Shown piece after piece: positions 58,119 through 64,000 of a DNA stretch of 64,000 nt. Made by a program: the position numbers and the translations under genes. The stretch is from Candidatus Villigracilis propinquus (GTDB taxonomy: Bacteria > Chloroflexota > Anaerolineae > Anaerolineales > Villigracilaceae): assembly GCA_016714565.1 (NCBI GenBank), contig JADKDM010000010.1, positions 1-64,000 of the forward strand, given 5' to 3'. Under the pieces are notes generated by a model, which was given only the letters and a program-made list of their open reading frames with translations, searched no databases and was not told the DNA's origin. Every line of letters begins with the position of its first letter. Position 1 is the first letter of the stretch.

Positions 58119-58756
58119 CTTCGCAGCTCCATGGTTTCCTTGCCGGCCAATTTATTTTGAATCCGCTGTACGACAAGGTCAAGGTGGACAGGTTGATTCA
58201 CATAGTCGTGGTCATTTGTCTGGATGGTCAGAACAGGGCAAAGGTCGAATGAGCCGAGCCATTCATCGTAAAACGTATCCAGCAGGGAAAGATACTCAGG
58301 CGTGATGCCTGTTTCCATATTACGGGCGCGCCTGCGGATGCGGTCCATCAACACCGGCACGGGGGCTTTCAGATAGATTAACAAGTCGGGACGCGGGAGA
58401 CCATTCACCACCACATCAAAAAGCCTGCGATAAGCAAGATAATCGCGCTCACCCAAATTCCCCATGTGATGCAAAGCGCGCGCAAAAATACGGGCATCCT
58501 CGTAAATACTGCGGTCCAAAATGGAGGAACGGGCATCGCGGGAGGCTTCCAAATACTGCTCTGCACGATGTCCTAAAAAGAATATCTGCAAATGGAAAGA
58601 CCAGGCGTGCATATCCCCGTAAAAATCGGAGAGATAGGGATTGTCCATCACAGACTCGTACCCCGTCCACCAACCCAGGCGCGCGCCGATCCGTTCCGTC
58701 AGCGACGTTTTGCCTGCACCGATATTCCCAGCCACCAGCACCAAATGTTTTGCCAT
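58115..58756 (-). CDS. Deoxynucleoside kinase
   Basis: 213 residues from ATG 58756. P-loop GNIGAGKTSLTERI, the DRS motif in ILDRSIYEDARIFA and the lid-like RIRRRARNME fit the dCK/dGK family. It phosphorylates deoxynucleosides in salvage. Overlaps the phosphatase gene by four bases. Confidence 0.88.
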   Translation of the reverse strand: MAKHLVLVAGNIGAGKTSLTERIGARLGWWTGYESVMDNPYLSDFYGDMHAWSFHLQIFFLGHRAEQYLEASRDARSSILDRSIYEDARIFARALHHMGNLGERDYLAYRRLFDVVVNGLPRPDLLIYLKAPVPVLMDRIRRRARNMETGITPEYLSLLDTFYDEWLGSFDLCPVLTIQTNDHDYVNQPVHLDLVVQRIQNKLAGKETMELRS

Positions 58757-58769
58757 AATGGGTGGTATT

Positions 58770-58798
58770 TTATCATGGCAGGCGATTGCGGGTATAAT
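58770..58798 (+). promoter_or_regulatory. Promoter for the 134-residue membrane protein
   Basis: TTATCA (58770-58775), 17 bases, TATAAT (58793-58798), just ahead of AAAGGAG and the ATG at 58819. It lies in the divergent gap with the kinase gene. Confidence 0.5.
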
Positions 58799-58818
58799 TT
58801 CCAAAGGAGAACACATTA

Positions 58819-59223
58819 ATGAAAATTCACAACGCAGCAGGCTGGACCATCTTCATATTCGGTTTTCTTGCAATCGTACTTGGCCTAGTCGGCCTGATCC
58901 GCCCTGAAATCCTTTTATCCATTCTCGGCTTTGAAGTGATCGAACGCGCGCAGCGCGCAGCGGGCGATTACACGATTGTTTTTATGACCGCCTCCTCAAT
59001 GGCATCCTTTAATGTGGGCATTTACTATGTGTTCGCCGCCCTGAATGATGTAAGGATCTTTTACCGTTGGACCGTGCCCTTCCGCACACTTACATTCATT
59101 GTTTTCACAACCCTCGTTATTTCCGGGGTCGCCCCGCTAAAATTTCTGGGGATAGGCTTATGGGAATTTGCGGGCGCAATTGCCACAGGCATTGCGCTAT
59201 ATCTTGAAAATCAAAAGAAATAA
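58819..59223 (+). CDS. Four-helix membrane protein, 134 aa
   Basis: Four hydrophobic segments (WTIFIFGFLAIVLGLVGLI; VFMTASSMASFNVGIYYVFA; TLTFIVFTTLVISGVAPL; WEFAGAIATGIALYL). AAAGGAG upstream. No family name is certain. First gene of a small plus-strand series. Confidence 0.6.
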   Translation: MKIHNAAGWTIFIFGFLAIVLGLVGLIRPEILLSILGFEVIERAQRAAGDYTIVFMTASSMASFNVGIYYVFAALNDVRIFYRWTVPFRTLTFIVFTTLVISGVAPLKFLGIGLWEFAGAIATGIALYLENQKK

Positions 59224-59237
59224 AGAGAGAGGCTGCC

Positions 59238-59600
59238 ATGAAATCCAAATGGATCGAATTCAACGGTAAACAAATTTTATACCAGGACTTCTCCAACTTT
59301 TTTTTTGATGAAAAAGCGGTCATTGTTGAACTTCACGAAGTTCAAAGCATTGTCCTCGGCCTGCCCGAAAACTCGGCGCTGGTGCTTTCAAATTTCTCCA
59401 ACACCGAGATCACCGCAAACCTCATGCCCATCCTAAACGAATCATCCAGCAAAACAAAGACGCATGTCCGCAAGACCGCCGTACTCGGTATCACCGGTGT
59501 CAAGCGCACACTCGGCGACTTGCTCTCCAGAATCACCGGCCAGCCGCTCATGTACTTCAACACCGAGCAGGAAGCAAAAGAATGGCTGGCCCAGGATTGA
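59238..59600 (+). CDS. STAS-like (SpoIIAA-type) small protein
   Basis: 120 residues with an alternating beta/alpha pattern (IVELHEVQSIVLGLPENSALVLSN; VRKTAVLGITGVKRTLGDLL; FNTEQEAKEWLAQ) like SpoIIAA-like/STAS proteins. The final FNTEQEAKEWL is typical of that fold. Possible partner in anti-sigma regulation with the nearby PP2C phosphatase; this is inference. Confidence 0.55.
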   Translation: MKSKWIEFNGKQILYQDFSNFFFDEKAVIVELHEVQSIVLGLPENSALVLSNFSNTEITANLMPILNESSSKTKTHVRKTAVLGITGVKRTLGDLLSRITGQPLMYFNTEQEAKEWLAQD

Positions 59601-59647
59601 TCCGTTCCGCCGGTCAAGGGGAAATCGAAAAGTTGTATACTTAACCC

Positions 59648-60271
59648 ATGAAACCAAGACTCTTATCCATTTTATTGATCGGTGTTTTGATCACCATACT
59701 TTTTTCCTGCGGGACGAATGCCGAAGATCCGGCGGATCCAGCGGATGTGAACATCGTCCGCACAGAAGCTGTAGCCACATTCGCCTCTTCTCTGACCGAG
59801 ACCCTGGTCGCTGTTCCTTCCACTTCCCCTACGCTGACAGTAGAACCGACATTCACTCCAGAAGAAGGTACAGCCACCCTTGAAAGTACGCCAACCGCAA
59901 ATCCCTGCTACAATCTTTTCTACATTGAAGATGTCACCATTCCCGACAATACGCAAATGAAACCCGGCGAAGTATTCACCAAAACATGGCTTGTGCAAAA
60001 CACCGGCGGATGCGCCTGGAGACCCGGCTTTACATTCCGACATGTAGGCGGAGACGCGATGCGCGGAAACACGGTCACGATGACGGAGGCAATTCAAACA
60101 GGCTCAAAGCGTGAACTGTCCGTGCAGCTTGTCGTCCCCAGCGGGCAAAATGGATTGATCCAAAGCGCGTGGCGCATGGCAGATGAAAGTGGAAATTTCT
60201 TCGGGGATACCCTGTCTGTCAATATTTTGGTCGGTAGTATTGCCACCCCCGCAGCAACAAACACCCCCTAA
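59648..60271 (+). CDS. Lipoprotein with NBR1-like Ig domain
   Basis: 207 residues. Lipoprotein signal ending LFSC (Cys about 21), Thr-rich linker and one NBR1-like Ig domain (MKPGEVFTKTWLVQNTGGCAW, about 109-195). Paralogous to the Ig domain of the solute-binding lipoprotein at 37.2 kb. Confidence 0.82.
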   Translation: MKPRLLSILLIGVLITILFSCGTNAEDPADPADVNIVRTEAVATFASSLTETLVAVPSTSPTLTVEPTFTPEEGTATLESTPTANPCYNLFYIEDVTIPDNTQMKPGEVFTKTWLVQNTGGCAWRPGFTFRHVGGDAMRGNTVTMTEAIQTGSKRELSVQLVVPSGQNGLIQSAWRMADESGNFFGDTLSVNILVGSIATPAATNTP

Positions 60272-60283
60272 AACGCAATACAG

Positions 60284-61420
60284 TTATGGAACCGAAAAAG
60301 AGACAGGCGTGATTCTGTCTCTTTTCGATTTTTCCTGATAAAGGTCTTTATCCGCGATGGCCATCAGTTCCGATATAGATTCTGCCTCTTTGCTTTGCGC
60401 AAAACCGGCGGTAAAGGAAAGTTTGATCTGCGCATTTGGAATGAGAACTATCTGACTCTGAACAAAAGAACGCAGCCTGCCAAGAATATCCCTCGCCTCC
60501 GCCTCATTCGTCTCTGGCATGATCAAACCGAACTCGTCCCCGCCGATCCTGGCAAAAATATCCGGCTTGCGAATATTGGCATTCACCATGTCTACAAACT
60601 TGCTTATTGCCAGGTCTCCCACCATGTGGCCATGCACGTCGTTGATGGACTTAAAATTATCCATATCAAGAATCGCCATCGTCACCGGGCGGTAATAACG
60701 CTGGGACCGTTCAATTTCCATTGAACCTTGCGAAATAAAATACCTGCGATTCTTTGCACCGGTAAGCGAATCCTGCATCGCAAGGCGCTCAAGTCTTTTA
60801 TTCGCACTCCGCTGACGCTGCAAAAGAACAAAGTTATAACGCCGCAGGGAATAAAACCATCCGGAGATAAATAAACCGATCAAATTCGCCAGCACATACG
60901 CCAGCACCACAGACACCCATATGGAAGTGGAGATTATTTTTGTATCCAGATTTTGGAACTCCAACAGTGTGGAGAAGATCGCCACCCCAAAACGCCATTT
61001 GATGTGCAGTGGAAAAACAAAATAGACCATGAATAGAGAAATGATGCCAATGGGCACATAATCCATATAATCTCTTGGTCGACTCAAGTTGATGAAATGA
61101 TTCAGAAGAATACCCGCAAAAAGCATTGCCGCTGAAACCTTCTCAAAGATTAAGTAGGAGGAGCCTTTATGGAAATGAAAAAACACAAAAACACTGACCA
61201 CTATAAATAGCAATCGACCGGCGAAAAGCAACTGAAACATCTCCCCGAAACCAAAAAAAATATAATCCGCCCTCAAAAAATAAAGCAGTAACGCATTGTA
61301 AATAAACAAACCAAACGTGGCCTGGGTCATATTAGCAGAAAAATAATGCTCATGATAAGCATTTTCCAATTTGCCGAGACCCTGTTCTATTTTATTTGGA
61401 AACCAGGGTGGACCTGACAT
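60284..61420 (-). CDS. Diguanylate cyclase with N-terminal membrane region
   Basis: 378 residues: about six membrane segments (residues 30-200), then a GGDEF domain (about 215-370) with the intact catalytic FARIGGDEFGLI. Makes c-di-GMP. The membrane part resembles no named sensor. Confidence 0.88.
   Translation of the reverse strand: MSGPPWFPNKIEQGLGKLENAYHEHYFSANMTQATFGLFIYNALLLYFLRADYIFFGFGEMFQLLFAGRLLFIVVSVFVFFHFHKGSSYLIFEKVSAAMLFAGILLNHFINLSRPRDYMDYVPIGIISLFMVYFVFPLHIKWRFGVAIFSTLLEFQNLDTKIISTSIWVSVVLAYVLANLIGLFISGWFYSLRRYNFVLLQRQRSANKRLERLAMQDSLTGAKNRRYFISQGSMEIERSQRYYRPVTMAILDMDNFKSINDVHGHMVGDLAISKFVDMVNANIRKPDIFARIGGDEFGLIMPETNEAEARDILGRLRSFVQSQIVLIPNAQIKLSFTAGFAQSKEAESISELMAIADKDLYQEKSKRDRITPVSFSVP
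60293..60332 (+). terminator. Terminator after the Ig lipoprotein gene
   Basis: CGAAAAAGAGACAG pairs with CTGTCTCTTTTCG followed by ATTTTT. It overlaps the 3' end of the convergent diguanylate cyclase gene. Confidence 0.6.
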
Positions 61421-61468
61421 TGAAGTCCCTACTTCGCTTACCGGATTTCAGGTTCAATCGAAACAGTA

Positions 61469-61843
61469 CTACTTCTGCGCAAACGCGCGGCCTATAAAAT
61501 AACCCACAGCGGTAATAAAAATAGCAGGGGAAACGCCAAGAAAAAAGATGCCAATCCCACCCACCATACCGCCAAAAGTAATACCAAACAAGGCGAACGG
61601 CACACTGACAGCAAAGGCGATCAGCGTGGCTTTAAACACGGACGGCTGTTCGCTGCGGCGCAAAAAGTAAACCAAAGCCACGCCGATCAACGTACCCGTC
61701 AGGAAAACTATCACATAATCAACAATCGGGGCTTGTGAGTTCAAATTCCCGAAACCGAACAAAAGCATCACAAGGCTCAATACCAGAAACAACGCCCCGG
61801 CACCGAACGCCCAAAGAAAAGAAATCTTTTTATCCATGAACAC
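61469..61843 (-). CDS. Four-helix membrane protein, 124 aa
   Basis: Four hydrophobic segments and Gly-rich turns (FGITFGGMVGGIGIFFLGVSPA). The start is MFMDKKISFLW after GAGGTG. Not recognised; small integral membrane protein. Confidence 0.6.
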   Translation of the reverse strand: MFMDKKISFLWAFGAGALFLVLSLVMLLFGFGNLNSQAPIVDYVIVFLTGTLIGVALVYFLRRSEQPSVFKATLIAFAVSVPFALFGITFGGMVGGIGIFFLGVSPAIFITAVGYFIGRAFAQK

Positions 61844-61945
61844 CTCTGCTGAATATTACGATTTTACACATTATACACACAACAACCCAATGAAATGTAC
61901 ACCCACCAGCCACGCCCTTCCCGTTTCTTTTGTTCACCTGACCTA

Positions 61946-62209
61946 TTAAATTCCAGCGTTACTCAAAATAGACATGATCTCTGAAAGCGCCATGGTCAAT
62001 GTTGGATGTTCGATATTGAAATGATCGATCGTATCCTGCAGGCGCTGCAGAACAGATTCGTCCGTTTCAACATTGGGATCCTGCAAAAGGCTGTTTATAT
62101 CCGCAGTAATGTTTTCCAACAGGTCGCGTCCCTTTTTGTCCTGAGGGCTCACCTGTTCCAACTCACCCTGTAACTGCTCAAGGAGCTCCCGAATTTTGTT
62201 TTTTGGCAT
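61946..62209 (-). CDS. DUF4404-like protein, 87 aa
   Basis: Starting MPKNKIRELLEQLQGELEQV from ATG 62209 (GGAGTG upstream), a short all-helical protein matching the DUF4404 pattern. The C terminus is HPTLTMALSEIMSILSNAGI. Function unknown. Confidence 0.7.
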   Translation of the reverse strand: MPKNKIRELLEQLQGELEQVSPQDKKGRDLLENITADINSLLQDPNVETDESVLQRLQDTIDHFNIEHPTLTMALSEIMSILSNAGI

Positions 62210-62299
62210 GTAACACACTCCTTTTGAGATATGAAGAGATCAATATAAAATTCTTCCACATCTCCATTTTACATCCTTTTGAATTTTGACGCAGGAATA

Positions 62300-62557
62300 T
62301 CAACCTAGCAATTCACGGTCAGCCTGATCGATCTCCTCGAATATCTTCTTCACATCTGCTTTCACTTCGGCAGTTGCGCTGGGCGTCATGGAAATGAACT
62401 TGATCATATCCCGTGCCTGACGCAAAAAATCACGAACGCCTGCGATATAGGACAGGTCATTGCGTCTTAATTCAGCTGGGTAGGGAATTTCCCGGGCCTT
62501 TTGGATCAGTTGTCGGGCGCGAATGAGGCGCTCAGCGGCAGGGATGAGTTTTGCCAT
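62300..62557 (-). CDS. Hypothetical helical protein, 85 aa
   Basis: From ATG 62557 (MAKLIPAAERLIRARQLIQK...; AAGGAAC upstream). All-helical, charged, with a repeated RQLIQKAREIP / RDFLRQARDMI pattern. Not recognised. Confidence 0.55.
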   Translation of the reverse strand: MAKLIPAAERLIRARQLIQKAREIPYPAELRRNDLSYIAGVRDFLRQARDMIKFISMTPSATAEVKADVKKIFEEIDQADRELLG

Positions 62558-62712
62558 ATTGTTCCTTTGAATTGAAATAAACGGGAAACAGTCATCGCCA
62601 TCTCCCAAATGGTTATAAAATCTTAGCACAATATGCCATTTATAACTTGCCAGACCTTACCTTTAATTGTATGATTGGAAAAAAATACAGAAAAGAATGA
62701 ATCGGTAAACCA

Positions 62713-63075
62713 ATGACAAAAATCATGATCGTGGACGATGACAATCTTGTCACCCAACTGCTGGAAAAACTTCTCAAAATCGATGGCTATGAAACCGCCT
62801 CTGTGAACGATAGTTCAAAAGCGATCGAAATCGCCAGTTCCGTAAAGCCCGATCTTTTTCTGTTGGATCTGATGATGCCGCAGCCCGATGGCTTTAAGCT
62901 GTGCAGAATGCTGCGCCAAACACTGGAATTCGCCACAACCCCCATCATTATTGTTACCGCACTGGACGACAGCGACAGCAGAGCTGTTGCCTTTGGTGCA
63001 GGTGCAAACGACTACATCACCAAGCCATTCCATCCCAACGAACTTGCCGAAAGAATAAAAGAAGCACTTCAATAA
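62713..63075 (+). CDS. Single-domain response regulator (receiver)
   Basis: 120 residues, CheY-like: acidic pocket IVDDDN, phosphoacceptor Asp in LFLLDLMMPQ, Thr in IIVTALDD and Lys in YITKPFHP. No output domain. Cognate kinase not in the window. Confidence 0.92.
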   Translation: MTKIMIVDDDNLVTQLLEKLLKIDGYETASVNDSSKAIEIASSVKPDLFLLDLMMPQPDGFKLCRMLRQTLEFATTPIIIVTALDDSDSRAVAFGAGANDYITKPFHPNELAERIKEALQ

Positions 63076-63089
63076 GATACGTCTTCAAC

Positions 63090-63128
63090 AAAAAGACATG
63101 CCCCAAAAAAATTGGGGCATGTCTTTTT
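63090..63128. terminator. Bidirectional terminator
   Basis: AAAAAGACATGCCCCAA and its complement around a five-A loop, T-runs on both sides; between the receiver gene and the convergent cytochrome gene. Confidence 0.85.
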
Positions 63129-63150
63129 GTTCTGTCTTCAAACACACGGA

Positions 63151-63552
63151 CTATTTCAGGGTGCGAATAAAGGAAACTACCTGCCAGATCTGCTCATCGG
63201 TCAAAGTGCCTTTCCAGGCGACCATGCCAGTACCTTCTTTGCCGGTATTAATGCGCCAGTACAGGAAATCATCACCAGCGGAAACCTGAAGCACAGAAAG
63301 ATCCTTCGGGGTGGGGTCAAGAGCCGCACCAGCAGGACCATCACCCTTGCCCAGAGGGCCGTGGCAAGACTCGCAATTGGTCTTGAACACTTCAGCGCCA
63401 GCCGCAGCAGCATCTGCACCAAGGGGGTTGGTTTTACCAGCATAATCAGCAGGAACAGGAGCCAAAGTAGCAACCGCATTCGAGCCACCACCGCAAGCAG
63501 CAAGCACCAGAGCGGACAAAACTAAAACAGCAAACAAGACTTTCTTCATCAT
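63151..63552 (-). CDS. Class I cytochrome c lipoprotein
   Basis: 133 residues. Lipoprotein signal (VLFAVLVLSALVLAAC), heme motif CESCH and a distal Met in GTGMVAWKG. Exported, membrane-tethered electron carrier. GGAGG precedes the paired ATGs. Confidence 0.9.
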   Translation of the reverse strand: MMKKVLFAVLVLSALVLAACGGGSNAVATLAPVPADYAGKTNPLGADAAAAGAEVFKTNCESCHGPLGKGDGPAGAALDPTPKDLSVLQVSAGDDFLYWRINTGKEGTGMVAWKGTLTDEQIWQVVSFIRTLK

Positions 63553-63673
63553 ATACCTCCAGTTGTTATATATATCGAATAGCGGGCAAGATTATATTTA
63601 CCTTGTGAAATTATATACAGTGACTTAAGTTACACATTAAATGTGACACTTGTTAACGGAACATTGTACAAGA

Positions 63674-64000
63674 TTACTTAGCTTTTCGTCCGCCTTTTAG
63701 CTCTTTCTGCAACTTTACAACTCCCTCAGTCACCATTTGCAGCGAGCTTCGCCTGATCGATCCAGCCTTCGGGATTCATCATTTGCATCCCTGCCGCATC
63801 AAGACTTTTCTGCAAGTCACCAGCTGTTGCATTCGCTAATTCCTCAAAAGTTGTAATTCCGGCCTCTTTAAGGACTTTTGCCACTTTAGGACCAATTCCC
63901 TCGATCTTTGTAAGCTCATCAGCACCTTTCTTTGCTGACTTTTTCGCCTCATGCCCCGCCCCAACTTGCTCCTGTTTTCTCGAACTGGCCCACCACCCGA
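63674..64000 (-). CDS. Helix-hairpin-helix (DUF4332-like) protein, partial, probable frame break near its end
   Basis: The gene enters from the right edge. The visible part has a Lys-rich linker (EAKKSAKKGADELTKIEG), an HhH motif (IEGIGPKVAKVLKEAGI) and TTFEELANATAGDLQ. The frame meets TGA at 63726, but TEGVVKLQKELKGGRKAK continues in another frame to TAA 63674, the usual Lys-rich end of such proteins. One-base indel suspected. Confidence 0.65.

Overview
The window looks like a piece of an Anaerolineae-type (Chloroflexota) genome. The reasons are indirect: lipoproteins with Thr/Pro-rich linkers and NBR1-like Ig domains (three such domains), a Tad/Cpa locus, small lmo0937-like membrane proteins, paired AI-2E-type exporters and moderate GC. 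No rRNA or other taxonomic marker is present, so the assignment is an inference.

Left part (1 to about 26,520), almost all on the minus strand, reads as an integrated mobile element that ends at the 3' end of tRNA-Asp(GTC) (26,524-26,596). From the tRNA inward it carries: an excisionase-like HTH protein, small and membrane accessory proteins, ParA with a putative ParB-type partner, a replication block, a replication-relaxation-like protein, and a long chain of overlapping genes with secreted proteins, a VirB4-like ATPase split by one in-frame stop, and a Tad apparatus (CpaB, TadZ/CpaE, TadA/CpaF, TadB, TadC). The replication block comprises a DnaA-domain-I protein, an initiator whose gene contains seven 22-23 bp iterons beside an AT-rich repeat tract, and a tandem DnaC-like loader. 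It is laid out like phage lambda O-P. Two promoters precede the transfer/pilus genes; one carries a LexA-type GAAC-N4-GTTC box and the other is followed by an intrinsic terminator in the leader. The integrase and the far end lie outside the window.

Right part (26,600-64,000) is chromosome-like. 27.3-49.1 kb holds stress and envelope genes: a tandem UspA protein, a 2,871-residue cyclic glucan synthase-like enzyme, a solute-binding/NBR1 lipoprotein, BON, alcohol dehydrogenase, rhomboid, two AI-2E-family exporters, CBS and several tiny membrane proteins. Three copies of a double-hairpin repeat are scattered between them. 50.1-53.1 kb is a probable resistance operon: a leader with a 5-codon ORF and terminator, ABC-F ATPase, AadA-like nucleotidyltransferase and GNAT acetyltransferase. 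53.1-64 kb has a 31-residue-repeat surface protein, MscS, a Cys/Met PLP enzyme, signalling proteins (PP2C with cNMP domain, GGDEF, receiver), a deoxynucleoside kinase, a cytochrome c and a partial helix-hairpin-helix protein.

About ten genes show one or more reading-frame breaks whose other side continues recognisably in another frame, often at A/T homopolymers. Residual assembly indels are the simplest explanation for most, but the 8.6 kb glucan synthase gene is intact, so real decay or slippage in some of them cannot be excluded.
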